64,000 bases of DNA from Tenacibaculum sp. 190524A05c. GTDB lineage: Bacteria; Bacteroidota; Bacteroidia; Flavobacteriales; Flavobacteriaceae. The stretch spans positions 1,144,501 through 1,208,500 of the forward strand of contig NZ_OZ038523.1 of NCBI RefSeq assembly GCF_964036595.1, written 5' to 3'. Each line of letters begins with the position of its first letter. Position 1 is the stretch's first letter. Position numbers and translations under genes: made by a program. Positions 55,522 to 64,000 of this stretch are shown here, in pieces. Below the pieces are notes generated by a model. The model was not told the DNA's origin, ran no database searches, and was given only the letters and a program-made list of their open reading frames with translations.

Positions 55522-56760
55522 CTAATGCTCATTCAATCTGAAGTCAGGATAAGCCGACATTCCATGTTCATGAGTATCTAATCCTTCTATCTCTTCTTTT
55601 TCAGAAACTCTGATTCCCATAGTTTTCTTCAGCGTAAAAATAATTATGAACGCAGTAGAAGTGCAGAATACTGCATATGTTCCTACTCCTATCAATTGGC
55701 TTAAAAATTGTGCACCACTTGCTAGTTTTCCAAAAAGTCCAACTGCTAATGTTCCCCAAACACCACAAACTAGATGAACTGCAATTGCACCAACAGGATC
55801 ATCTAATTTTAGTTTGTCTACAAGACTTACAGCAAAAACAATTAAAATTCCACCGACGCTTCCTACAATAATTGCGTCCATTGGACTCATTACATCAGCA
55901 CCAGCTGTAATTGCTACTAATCCACCTAATATTCCGTTTAAGAACATTGTTAAGTCTAGATTCTTATACATTATGGTTGAAACAATTGCTGAAACCACTC
56001 CTCCTGCCGCTGCAGCTAAGCAAGTTGTTACTAACGTTAGTGAAGTTCCTGCAGGATCTGCAGATAAAACTGATCCTCCATTAAATCCGAACCAACCTAA
56101 CCAAAGAATTAAGACTCCAGCCGTAGCTAGTGGAATATTATGACCAGGAATTGCTTGAGATTTACCATTTCTAAATTTTCCAATACGTGCACCTAAAAGC
56201 CAAACCGCAACTAAAGCAGCCCAACCACCAACAGAATGCACTAAAGTAGAACCTGCAAAATCATAAAATGGAGTATCAAGTGTATGCAAGAATCCTTCTC
56301 CCCACTTCCATGAACCAGCTATTGGATACACAAACCCAACATATAACACTGTAAAAATCATGAATGGTAAAATTTTAATACGCTCAGCTACGGCACCTGA
56401 TACTATTGTTGCTGCAGTTGCTGCAAACATTCCTTGAAAAAGAAAATCTGTCCAATACGTGTATCCCGTATTATATGTTAAATCTAATACGTCTTTAACC
56501 ATTGGTGCTTCTAAACCAAATCCAGCAAATCCGAAAACACCAAGAGCATCTTCAGCAAAACCAGGATACATTAAATTAAAACCAAATGCGGCATACATTA
56601 ATAACCCTGTGGTAATAATGAATATATTTTTAAAAAGAATATTTAAAGTATTCTTTTGTCTTGTTAATCCAATTTCTAAAAAAGCAAACCCTAAATGCAT
56701 GAAAAACACTAAAGCCGTGCAAATCATCATCCATACATTATTTGTTGTCAATTGTTCCAT
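55522..56760 (-). CDS. amtB: Ammonium transporter (Amt family), 412 aa
   Basis: An integral inner-membrane protein of about eleven segments that takes up ammonium. The twin pore histidines are in STLVHSVGGWAALVAVWLLG and GAIAVHLVCGVWGTLAVGLF. The external aromatic gate sequence is WTDFLFQGMFAATAATIVSG, next to AVAERIKILPF. The C-terminus is short (EEIEGLDTHEHGMSAYPDFR) with a HG(M/I)xAYP end, the region that contacts PII. It starts 10 bases after glnK, the classic glnK-amtB pairing. Confidence 0.96.
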   Translation of the reverse strand: MEQLTTNNVWMMICTALVFFMHLGFAFLEIGLTRQKNTLNILFKNIFIITTGLLMYAAFGFNLMYPGFAEDALGVFGFAGFGLEAPMVKDVLDLTYNTGYTYWTDFLFQGMFAATAATIVSGAVAERIKILPFMIFTVLYVGFVYPIAGSWKWGEGFLHTLDTPFYDFAGSTLVHSVGGWAALVAVWLLGARIGKFRNGKSQAIPGHNIPLATAGVLILWLGWFGFNGGSVLSADPAGTSLTLVTTCLAAAAGGVVSAIVSTIMYKNLDLTMFLNGILGGLVAITAGADVMSPMDAIIVGSVGGILIVFAVSLVDKLKLDDPVGAIAVHLVCGVWGTLAVGLFGKLASGAQFLSQLIGVGTYAVFCTSTAFIIIFTLKKTMGIRVSEKEEIEGLDTHEHGMSAYPDFRLNEH

Positions 56761-56770
56761 ATTATATATA

Positions 56771-57109
56771 TTAATTCAGTGTACTTCCTCCTTCTTCGCC
56801 TGTTCTAATTCTGTAGGCATTATCTATTTCGCTAACAAATATTTTCCCATCACCAACTTTTCCTGTTGAAGCTGCTTTTAAGATGGTTTGAATTGTTATT
56901 TCTTCGAAATCATCATTTACTACAATTGATAAGTATCTTCTTTGAATATCACTTGTACTATAAGAAACTCCTCTATACACATGTCCCTTCTTTTCGTTTC
57001 CTAAACCAGTTACATCCCAATACGAGAAAAAATTAACTCCAACTTCGTGAAGTGCTTCTTTTACTTCTAGAAACTTTGACTTTCTAATGATTGCTTCTAT
57101 TTTTTTCAT
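56771..57109 (-). CDS. glnK: PII nitrogen regulatory protein (GlnK/GlnB type), 112 aa
   Basis: A trimeric sensor of 2-oxoglutarate, ATP/ADP and nitrogen state. Its pairing with amtB indicates that it blocks the ammonium channel when nitrogen is plentiful. The T-loop is visible as GHVYRGVSYSTSDIQRRYLS, with a Tyr at the place used for uridylylation in enterobacteria. The B- and C-loop regions follow (AASTGKVGDGKIFVSEIDNA, YRIRTGEEG). The length is normal. A fully matched promoter lies at 57228-57258, leaving a leader of about 110 bases. Confidence 0.94.
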   Translation of the reverse strand: MKKIEAIIRKSKFLEVKEALHEVGVNFFSYWDVTGLGNEKKGHVYRGVSYSTSDIQRRYLSIVVNDDFEEITIQTILKAASTGKVGDGKIFVSEIDNAYRIRTGEEGGSTLN

Positions 57110-57227
57110 TTTAATAATTCGTTTGTAAGTTTAATTCTAACAACATTCAATATTGATTAAGATATTTTTTAAATGCTTTCACATTTTATAATGAAATTTA
57201 GCTAAAAAATGTTGCTTCGGTGACTAC

Positions 57228-57258
57228 CAAAATTATACGCAAAAAAGGAAAAAACAAA
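57228..57258 (-). promoter_or_regulatory. Primary-sigma promoter of glnK-amtB
   Basis: The minus strand has TTTG (57258-57255), exactly 19 bases, then TAATTTTG (57235-57228). This is a complete match to the Bacteroidota consensus TTTG-N19-TAnnTTTG, and the best one in the window. Confidence 0.75.
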
Positions 57259-57550
57259 AACTAACACACTGTAAAACAAACGAAAACGTTATATAAAAAA
57301 AGTAGAGCCTCAAAAAAAAGACGGGAAAAATTGCAATCTGATAATTTGGGATTTAAAATTGATATTGCAATTACTAAATACTCAATTTCAAAGTCTGAAA
57401 TTAAGAATTGAATAAAAATGCACTTTTTTCAAAAAAAATATGATTTTAGAAATTTTACTTAATTAAAATAAATCTAAATAATCATTTTATTAAATTATCA
57501 GCAATAAAATGATGTTTATTTTACATTTTCATCAAAATAAAAACAATAAA
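57259..57550. other. Gene-free stretch between the leu operon and glnK
   Basis: This AT-rich stretch lies between the leuB terminator and the glnK promoter. I see no open frame, hairpin or repeat in it beyond A/T runs. Confidence 0.5.
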
Positions 57551-57553
57551 AAA

Positions 57554-57572
57554 AGCGCTCTAAAAGAGCGCT
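57554..57572 (-). terminator. Terminator of the leu operon
   Basis: AGCGCTCT (57554-57561) and AGAGCGCT (57565-57572) form a perfect 8-bp GC-rich stem with an AAA loop, and T7 follows on the minus strand. It lies 23 bases past the leuB stop. Confidence 0.85.
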
Positions 57573-57594
57573 CTTCCTTCAAATACAAAATCAA

Positions 57595-58710
57595 CTAAAT
57601 TATTGTACTTTGTCCCATATGGACGTTTTTAAAGTTTATATTACTATCTTCTTGGTTATGGATATAATCCACTATAAAATCTCCAACTTTTGATGTACTA
57701 AAGCTGTTTTCATAATTAATATCTTGAGTAGTAATATTTAATTCTAATGACTTTTGAACCGCTTTTTCGATAACCTCGGCTTCTTTGTATAAAGCTAAAT
57801 GTTTAAGCATCATAGCTGCAGATAATATTGATGCTAGTGGATTAGCTATATCTTTACCTTTAGCTTGCGGATAAGAACCATGAATAGGCTCAAAAAGTGC
57901 ACTTTTATCTCCTATAGACGCCGATGCTAACAATCCAATTGATCCACCGATTACACTTGCTTCATCTGATAAAATATCTCCAAATAAGTTTTCAGTAAGA
58001 ATTACATCAAATTGTTTAGGATTTAAAATCAACTGCATTGCAGCATTATCAACAAACATGGTATCTACTTCAACATCTTTATATTGTTCTGACAATTTAG
58101 TAATTGTTTTCCTCCATAATCTAGAAGTTTCTAATACATTGGCTTTATCCACCAATGTTAATCTCTTTCTCCTATTTTGAGCGGCTTTAAAAGCTAAATG
58201 TCCCATTCTTTCGATTTCCTCAACAGAGTAAGAACAACCATCAAAAGCGATTTGACCATCATCACTCAATTCTTTTATTCCGAAATAAATACCACCTGTT
58301 AACTCTCTATAGATAGTGATATCCGTATTTTTTATGATGTTCTCTTTTAATGGTGAGTTTTGTAATAACGAGTTATAAGCTTTTACTGGCCTGACATTAC
58401 AGAACAATCCTAATTCTTTTCTCAACTTCAGCAAACCTTGTTCTGGCCTAACTTTAGCTGTTGGATCATTATCATACTTTGGATCTCCAATTGCACCAAA
58501 CAGAATTGCGTCGCTCTTTTTACAAGAAGCTAATGTTTCATTTGGTAAGGGATTCCCTGTCTCATCTATAGCGCAAGCACCCATCAACACTTTTTCATAG
58601 ATAAATGTGTGATCGTATACTTCTGAGATAGCTTCTAATACTTTTATTGATTGCTCCGTAACTTCCGGACCAATTCCATCTCCAGGTATTACTGTAATAT
58701 TAAATTTCAT
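57595..58710 (-). CDS. leuB: 3-isopropylmalate dehydrogenase, 371 aa
   Basis: It oxidises and decarboxylates 3-isopropylmalate with NAD. The N-terminal ITVIPGDGIGPEVTEQSIKV is the family start. Substrate-binding arginines lie in RPEQGLLKLRKELGLFCNVR, and the metal-binding motif is NLFGDILSDEASVIGGSIGL, followed by FEPIHGSYPQAKGKDIANPL. The length is normal. Last gene of leuACDB; it starts 8 bases after leuD ends. Confidence 0.96.
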   Translation of the reverse strand: MKFNITVIPGDGIGPEVTEQSIKVLEAISEVYDHTFIYEKVLMGACAIDETGNPLPNETLASCKKSDAILFGAIGDPKYDNDPTAKVRPEQGLLKLRKELGLFCNVRPVKAYNSLLQNSPLKENIIKNTDITIYRELTGGIYFGIKELSDDGQIAFDGCSYSVEEIERMGHLAFKAAQNRRKRLTLVDKANVLETSRLWRKTITKLSEQYKDVEVDTMFVDNAAMQLILNPKQFDVILTENLFGDILSDEASVIGGSIGLLASASIGDKSALFEPIHGSYPQAKGKDIANPLASILSAAMMLKHLALYKEAEVIEKAVQKSLELNITTQDINYENSFSTSKVGDFIVDYIHNQEDSNINFKNVHMGQSTII

Positions 58711-58718
58711 AATTAATT

Positions 58719-59303
58719 TTATAAAGAGGCTTCGTACTTTTTAATTTTATCTGTTTTACTTAATAGAAAGTCAATATCATCATATCCGTTTAGTAGACAT
58801 ACTTTTTTATACGGATCTATTTCAAAGTTCTCAGAACAATGACTTCCTTGAACTCTTATTTCTTGATTCTCTAGGCATATTTCTATAGCTGTGTGAGGGT
58901 TCTCCTCAACTTCTTTAATCAAGAAGTTCAAGTATTTCTCAGAAACTTGAACTGGTAACAATCCATTGTTCAGTGCATTTCCTTTAAAAATATCTGCGAA
59001 AAAACTACTAACCACTACCTTAAAACCATAACCAACTAATGCCCAAGCTGCGTGTTCTCTACTTGATCCACAACCAAAATTATCACCGGCAATAAGAATT
59101 CTTCCTTTATATTCAGGATGGTTTAATACAAACTTCTGATTCACAGAACCATCTTTCTTAAATCTCCAATCTCTAAATAAGTTATCTCCAAATCCTTTTT
59201 TATCAGTTGCTTTTAAAAAACGAGCTGGAATAATTTGATCTGTATCTACATTACTTATTGATAATGGGATTGCTGTATCTATTAATTTTACAAACTTTTC
59301 CAT
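58719..59303 (-). CDS. leuD: 3-isopropylmalate dehydratase small subunit, 194 aa
   Basis: It pairs with LeuC to isomerise 2- to 3-isopropylmalate. The family motifs are [20 protein letters not shown], then [20 protein letters not shown]. The length is typical. Its start shares a base with the leuC stop, so the two subunits are translationally coupled. Confidence 0.95.
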   Translation of the reverse strand: MEKFVKLIDTAIPLSISNVDTDQIIPARFLKATDKKGFGDNLFRDWRFKKDGSVNQKFVLNHPEYKGRILIAGDNFGCGSSREHAAWALVGYGFKVVVSSFFADIFKGNALNNGLLPVQVSEKYLNFLIKEVEENPHTAIEICLENQEIRVQGSHCSENFEIDPYKKVCLLNGYDDIDFLLSKTDKIKKYEASL

Positions 59304-60685
59304 TAGCTTACATATTTTGTTACATCAATAATTTGCCCTTCAATTGCAGTGGCAGCTGCAACTAATGGACTAGCTAGAATTGTTCTTGCTCCTTGTCCTT
59401 GTCTTCCTTCAAAATTTCTATTTGAAGTTGAAACACAATATTCACCTTCTGGTATTTTATCGTCGTTCATTGCTAAACATGCCGAACACCCTGGTTGTCT
59501 TAGTTCAAAACCAGCATTTTCAAATATTTCCTGAAGTCCTTCTTCCTTTATTTGTTTTGCTACCTGTTGCGAACCTGGAACCAACCAAGCATTAACATTA
59601 GATGCCTTTTGTTTTCCTTTTACATAACTGGCCGCTACTTTAAAATCTTCTATTCTTGAATTTGTACAACTTCCTATAAACACATAGTTAATCGGTTTAC
59701 CTATTAGACTTTCACCTTTAGAAAAATTCATGTAAGACAATGATTTCTCAAATGATTTATCTCCATTTGTAGGAATGTTCTCTGTAATTTTAATTCCCAT
59801 TCCAGGATTTGTTCCGTAAGTAACCATTGGTTCTATATCCGCTGCATCAAAAGAATATTCTTGATCAAAAACTGCATCCTCATCCGTTTTAAGCGTTTTC
59901 CAATACGCAACTTTCTCATTGAACTTTTCTCCTCTTGGAGCAAATTCTCGTCCTTTTACATATTCAAAAGTTGTTTGATCTGGAGCAATCATTCCACCTC
60001 TTGCTCCCATTTCAATACTCATATTACAAACGGTCATTCTGCCTTCCATAGACATTTCTTCAAACACATTTCCCGCATATTCGCAGAAATATCCTGTTCC
60101 AGAATTTGTCCCCAGTTTTGAAATGATATAAAGAATTACATCTTTAGGCAGCACACCTTTCTTTAACTTCCCATTTACATTTACTCGTAAACTTTTAGGT
60201 TTTTGCATTAACAAACATTGACTAGCAAATACTTGAGCAACTTGACTTGTTCCTATTCCAAATGCAATTGCCCCAAATGCACCATGAGTTGATGTATGGC
60301 TATCACCACAAACCATTGTCATTCCTGGTTGTGTGATACCTAATTCAGGAGCCATAACATGAACAATTCCATTATACTTATGCCCTAAACCATACAATGT
60401 GATGTTATTTTCTTTACAATTTTTCTCTAATTGCTCTAACTGATTTCTAGATAATTCGTCTTTTACCGGTAAATGTTGGTTTTCAGTCGGAGTATTGTGA
60501 TCTGCCGTTGCAACAATCTTATCCGGACGAGCTATTGAAATACCTCTTTCTTTTAATTCATTAAAAGCTTGAGGACTTGTAACCTCATGAATTAAATGTT
60601 TATCTATATATATAATTTGAGGACCATCTTTTATGGTTTCTACCACATGAGCATCCCAAACTTTATCAAATAATGTTTTTCCCAT
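59303..60685 (-). CDS. leuC: 3-isopropylmalate dehydratase large subunit, 460 aa
   Basis: An aconitase-family [4Fe-4S] enzyme. Cluster cysteines are in [14 protein letters not shown] and [20 protein letters not shown]. The start [20 protein letters not shown] and [20 protein letters not shown] are family signatures. Length normal. It overlaps leuA and leuD by one base at either end. Confidence 0.96.
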   Translation of the reverse strand: MGKTLFDKVWDAHVVETIKDGPQIIYIDKHLIHEVTSPQAFNELKERGISIARPDKIVATADHNTPTENQHLPVKDELSRNQLEQLEKNCKENNITLYGLGHKYNGIVHVMAPELGITQPGMTMVCGDSHTSTHGAFGAIAFGIGTSQVAQVFASQCLLMQKPKSLRVNVNGKLKKGVLPKDVILYIISKLGTNSGTGYFCEYAGNVFEEMSMEGRMTVCNMSIEMGARGGMIAPDQTTFEYVKGREFAPRGEKFNEKVAYWKTLKTDEDAVFDQEYSFDAADIEPMVTYGTNPGMGIKITENIPTNGDKSFEKSLSYMNFSKGESLIGKPINYVFIGSCTNSRIEDFKVAASYVKGKQKASNVNAWLVPGSQQVAKQIKEEGLQEIFENAGFELRQPGCSACLAMNDDKIPEGEYCVSTSNRNFEGRQGQGARTILASPLVAAATAIEGQIIDVTKYVS

Positions 60686-61860
60686 TATGCTATTGCTATT
60701 TTTGAAATTTTATTGACCTGTTTCATAATTAAATGAATATCATCATCAATAACTTCTTTTTGACGATCTGCAAACTGTAAAAATGTTTGATACGCCTTAT
60801 CTAATTGAATTTTAGTTAATTCATAACCAATTTTCTTAGCTCTGTAAGCTAATGCTGCTCTACCACTTCTAGCTGTTAGAACAATTGCACTTTCGGTTAC
60901 ACCAACTTCTTCTGGATTGATAATTTCATAAGTACTTCTATTCTTGATAACTCCATCTTGATGAATTCCTGAACTATGAGCAAATGCATTCGCTCCAACA
61001 ATTGCTTTGTTAGGTTGAACCGGCATTCCCATTTTTTCTCGAACCATTAAACTTGTATCATATAACAACTGTGTATTAATATCTGTATGTAAGTCTAAAT
61101 ACGGATGTTGTTTTAAAATCATTACCACTTCTTCAAGAGCTGTATTTCCGGCGCGTTCACCGATTCCATTAATCGTACATTCTATTTGTCTTGCTCCATT
61201 TACAACTCCAGCAATAGAATTTGCAGTAGCTAAACCTAAATCATTATGACAATGGCATGATAGGATTACATTATCGATACCTTTTACATTATCTTTTAAG
61301 TACTTTATTTTTTCACCGTACTCACTTGGCAAACAATATCCTGTCGTATCTGGAATATTTAATACAGTTGCTCCGGATTTAATAACCTCTTCACATACTT
61401 TGGCTAAAAATGCATTATCCGTTCTACCAGCATCTTCTGCATAAAACTCTACATCATCAACAAAATTTTTAGCATAAGACACTGCTTTCTTTGCTCTTTC
61501 AATAACTTCTGCTTGAGTACTTTTGAATTTGAACTTAATATGAGAATCACTGGTACCAATTCCTGTATGTATTCTCGGCCTTACGGCATGTTTTAAAGCT
61601 TCAGAAGCTACTTCAATATCTTTTTGAACTGCCCTGGTCAATCCACAAACTGTAGCATTCTTTACCAACTTGGCAATTTCTGTTACAGACGTGAAATCTC
61701 CTGGACTTGATACTGGAAAACCTGCTTCTATAATATCTACACCTAAGGAATCCAATCTTTCTGCAATCTCTAATTTTTGTTGCGTATCTAATTTACAACC
61801 TGGGACCTGTTCTCCGTCTCTTAAAGTTGTATCGAAAATTTGAACCTTATCGTCTTTCAT
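60685..61860 (-). CDS. leuA: 2-isopropylmalate synthase, short form, 391 aa
   Basis: It condenses acetyl-CoA with 3-methyl-2-oxobutanoate, the entry to leucine. The HMGL-like signature is [20 protein letters not shown], with the metal-binding [16 protein letters not shown] and [16 protein letters not shown]. The catalytic barrel and a short linker are present, but the C-terminal leucine-sensing domain of the ~520-residue enterobacterial enzyme is missing. Proteins of this length also include homocitrate and citramalate synthases, but linkage to leuCDB supports LeuA. It is first in the operon; a -7 box lies at 61888-61895. Confidence 0.92.
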   Translation of the reverse strand: MKDDKVQIFDTTLRDGEQVPGCKLDTQQKLEIAERLDSLGVDIIEAGFPVSSPGDFTSVTEIAKLVKNATVCGLTRAVQKDIEVASEALKHAVRPRIHTGIGTSDSHIKFKFKSTQAEVIERAKKAVSYAKNFVDDVEFYAEDAGRTDNAFLAKVCEEVIKSGATVLNIPDTTGYCLPSEYGEKIKYLKDNVKGIDNVILSCHCHNDLGLATANSIAGVVNGARQIECTINGIGERAGNTALEEVVMILKQHPYLDLHTDINTQLLYDTSLMVREKMGMPVQPNKAIVGANAFAHSSGIHQDGVIKNRSTYEIINPEEVGVTESAIVLTARSGRAALAYRAKKIGYELTKIQLDKAYQTFLQFADRQKEVIDDDIHLIMKQVNKISKIAIA

Positions 61861-61887
61861 TTTTAAAATAGTTGTTGTTATCTATAT

Positions 61888-61895
61888 CAAATGTA
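61888..61895 (-). promoter_or_regulatory. -7 box of the leu operon
   Basis: The minus strand reads TACATTTG, an exact TAnnTTTG match 28 bases before the leuA ATG. No TTTG box was found at the right distance. The leader would be about 20 bases, too short for an attenuator. Confidence 0.5.
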
Positions 61896-61993
61896 TATAT
61901 TGGTCATATAGAAATCTTATTTTTTGAATCACTATTTACGATATCAAAAACAACTAAAATCATTTTTAAATAACTGTTTTACAAGTATTTACA

Positions 61994-63538
61994 ATGAATA
62001 AATTTACAAGAGCTAATCAATTTCAAGATACATTATTCGCACTTATTCAGTCTTTAACCAAATCTGAAAAAAGACAGTTTAACCTATATGTTGGTAGGTT
62101 GGTTGGTAATAATGAAGCAAAATTTTATGCTCTTTTTAAATTTTTAGAAAAACAGAAAAAGTACGATGAAAAAGCAATCATAAATAGTGGTATTGTAAGT
62201 AAGCAACAACTTTCAAATTTAAAGGCACATTTATACAAACAGATTTTAATCAGTTTACGTATGAATCCTGCCCATAAGAATATTCGCGTTCAAATTCGTG
62301 AACAACTTGATTTTGCTACTGTGTTATATCAAAAAGGACTTTACAAACAAAGCTTAAAATTGTTGGACAAAGCAAAAACTATGGCGATTGAAAATGAAGA
62401 AAAAAATATCGCCTATGAAATTGTTGAGTTAGAGAAAATTATAGAAAGTCAATACATTACAAGAAGTATTGACACACGAGCTGATGAATTAACCGTTCAA
62501 GCTAAAGGATTAAGTCAGCAAAATGTGATTACAAGTAAATTATCTAACTTGTCGTTACAGTTATATGGAATTTTATTAAAGACTGGATATGCTAGAAATG
62601 ATGACGAACTCAAAAAAATAAACGACTACTTTAATGCTAGACTTCCTGAATTTGATTATCATAAATTAGGGTTTAGAGAGAAACTTTGGTTATACAAAGC
62701 TCATTTATGGAGATGTTTTTTAACTCAAGATTTTGTAAATGGCTATAAGTATGCTAGTAAGTGGAATACCTTATTTGAGGCTTATCCTAAAATGAAGTTA
62801 ATTAATCCTGTTTTCTATTTAAAAGGGAAAAACTATCTACTAGAATCACTGTTTTTTACTAGACAGAAAAACGAACTTATTCGTGAGTTAGATGTATTCG
62901 AACAAGAGATTATAGATCATAAAATTACCTTAAACAGTAATACAGAAATATTAATGTTCCAGTATTTGTATGCGAACAAATTGCATAAACATTTTATTGA
63001 AGGATCTTTTAAAGAGGGAGAATATCTAATCGATGAAATCAACGATAAAATTAACCTTTACAGTAGTAGACTAGACAAACATCATATTGTTCAGTTTTAC
63101 TATAAAATTGCCTGTTTGTATTTTGGAATGGGTAATAATAAAAAATGTATTGAATATTTGTCTAAAATTATTGAAGCTAAGAAGCTATATGTAGGTGTAG
63201 ATTTACAATGTTTTGCGAGAGTACTAAATCTAATTGCACATTATGAATGTGGTTTAGATTATCATTTAGAACGCCAGTTTAAAGAGACTTATAAGTTCTT
63301 ATTAAAAATGGAAAATCTTCAAGAAGTACAGAAAATTTTTATTGAATCAATTCGATCTTTAGGTGATTTATATCCGCATCAATTTAAAAAGGAATTTCAA
63401 AATATTCATAAGCGATTAAAAGCTTTTGAAAACCATCCATATGAGAAAAGAGCTTTCCTCTATCTAGATATACTATCTTGGTTAGAAAGTAAAGTAGAAA
63501 ACAAACCCGTAGCTGAAATCATTAAATTAAAATCTTAA
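61994..63538 (+). CDS. Conserved hypothetical cytoplasmic helical-repeat protein, 514 aa
   Basis: The protein begins MNKFTRANQFQDTLFALIQS, LTKSEKRQFNLYVGRL, and continues as helical repeats of loose TPR type (ALFKFLEKQKKYDEKAI; VLYQKGLYKQSLKLLDKAKT; IACLYFGMGNNKKCIEYLSK). There is no signal peptide, membrane segment or enzymatic motif. I recognise the type as a Bacteroidota hypothetical but know no function. It is divergent from leuA with 133 bases between. The start is the first ATG in the frame. Confidence 0.82.
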   Translation: MNKFTRANQFQDTLFALIQSLTKSEKRQFNLYVGRLVGNNEAKFYALFKFLEKQKKYDEKAIINSGIVSKQQLSNLKAHLYKQILISLRMNPAHKNIRVQIREQLDFATVLYQKGLYKQSLKLLDKAKTMAIENEEKNIAYEIVELEKIIESQYITRSIDTRADELTVQAKGLSQQNVITSKLSNLSLQLYGILLKTGYARNDDELKKINDYFNARLPEFDYHKLGFREKLWLYKAHLWRCFLTQDFVNGYKYASKWNTLFEAYPKMKLINPVFYLKGKNYLLESLFFTRQKNELIRELDVFEQEIIDHKITLNSNTEILMFQYLYANKLHKHFIEGSFKEGEYLIDEINDKINLYSSRLDKHHIVQFYYKIACLYFGMGNNKKCIEYLSKIIEAKKLYVGVDLQCFARVLNLIAHYECGLDYHLERQFKETYKFLLKMENLQEVQKIFIESIRSLGDLYPHQFKKEFQNIHKRLKAFENHPYEKRAFLYLDILSWLESKVENKPVAEIIKLKS

Positions 63539-63551
63539 TACTTAACTCTAA

Positions 63552-64000
63552 TCAGCCAATGAGTTTATTACTGTAATGTTTTATTATTTCCTTAATAGAA
63601 ATAACATTAATTGGAAATTCTAAAAAGACATGCATAAAACTTAAAAACAGTAATAAAATTAGACCTAATTTAAAGTTATAAGCATACAATGCCACAGAGA
63701 TTATCCAAATAGTTATAAGGATAATTAACTTTTGTTTGTTTATCGTTTTATGCCAACCTATAACTGTTGTTTTTGAAAACCAATTCAAATAATGATATGT
63801 ATATGCGAAAGATATAAATAGTTGAATTTTACTAGTAATTACATCAGTAAAGTTGAAATTAGAACCATCTGACAATCCCATTGTTTTAGATACATATACA
63901 TTTAAAAGATAGAATCTACTTTCTACATAAGTATTTTTGACATAATCTGAAATTATCTTCCAATTCTCTTGAGAAGGTAAAAGATAAATGATCAAAGGAA
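63552..64000 (-). CDS. Membrane protein, partial (N-terminus outside window)
   Basis: The frame is open to the right edge and its first Met-like codon in the window is a TTG at 63995, so the true start lies beyond it. The visible ~149 residues hold three to four membrane segments (IQLFISFAYTYHYLNWF; LIILITIWIISVALYAY; LGLILLLFLSFMHVFLEFPI) with a basic loop WHKTINKQK between the first two. The last residues are SIKEIIKHYSNKLIG. The family is not recognised. It converges with the 514-aa gene, 13 bases apart. Confidence 0.7.
   Translation of the reverse strand, partial: PLIIYLLPSQENWKIISDYVKNTYVESRFYLLNVYVSKTMGLSDGSNFNFTDVITSKIQLFISFAYTYHYLNWFSKTTVIGWHKTINKQKLIILITIWIISVALYAYNFKLGLILLLFLSFMHVFLEFPINVISIKEIIKHYSNKLIG

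Noticed and set aside
55677..56143. Plus-strand open frames inside amtB, and similar ones inside gltB, leuC, ilvC and the T9SS genes
   Set aside because: They lie wholly opposite strongly supported genes, match no known family and have the low-quality composition of antisense shadows.
61861..61993. Possible attenuator before leuA
   Set aside because: There is no Leu-rich short frame and no terminator hairpin in the 133-base gap.

Overview
The window is AT-rich DNA from a bacterium of the phylum Bacteroidota, most likely a marine member of the Flavobacteriaceae. The pointers are type IX secretion (T9SS) C-terminal sorting domains, FecI/FecR/TonB-receptor signalling with an STN domain, a Lacal_2735-type small protein, TTTG-N19-TAnnTTTG promoters and very weak Shine-Dalgarno signals. 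No tRNA, rRNA, CRISPR array, insertion sequence or prophage was seen.

Region 1 (1-22,480) is a surface-protein locus. It holds a partial giant head-repeat adhesin, two T9SS-exported proteins (746 and 2203 aa), a head-repeat protein with an internal duplication (711 aa), two nearly identical tiny secreted-looking peptides, a small basic protein, a membrane TPR/LuxR-type regulator, and an ECF sigma / FecR anti-sigma / TonB-dependent receptor set. Six copies of one promoter-like element, GGGTWA (once GGGTGA)-N12-CTGTACAATAAT, all with exactly 12 bases between the boxes, lie upstream of the fecR-receptor pair and of five of the surface or small-protein genes. I infer a single cell-surface-signalling regulon. 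An Arg-rich secreted protein with a sigma-54-like promoter closes the region.

Region 2 (22,618-29,707) is a second sigma-controlled module. A divergent ECF sigma gene and a TPR-bearing anti-sigma-like gene face four tandem paralogous lipoproteins, a membrane-anchored TPR-CHAT (caspase-like) protease and a 59-aa peptide with a double-glycine-like leader. I do not know this module as a described system.

Region 3 (29,715-40,473) is a polymorphic-toxin locus: an unrecognised 1239-aa protein, an 856-aa protein ending in an EndoU nuclease domain, an array of immunity-type genes (four SMI1/KNR4-like, four of unknown family, one 25-codon remnant) and a 246-aa protein of unknown role.

Region 4 (40,758-61,895) is core metabolism: ilvE-D-B-N-C-A preceded by two consecutive leader-peptide/terminator units, gltB-gltD, glnK-amtB and leuA-C-D-B. 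Together these cover ammonium uptake and its PII control, glutamate synthesis and branched-chain amino acid synthesis. The window ends with a conserved hypothetical protein and a truncated membrane-protein gene.
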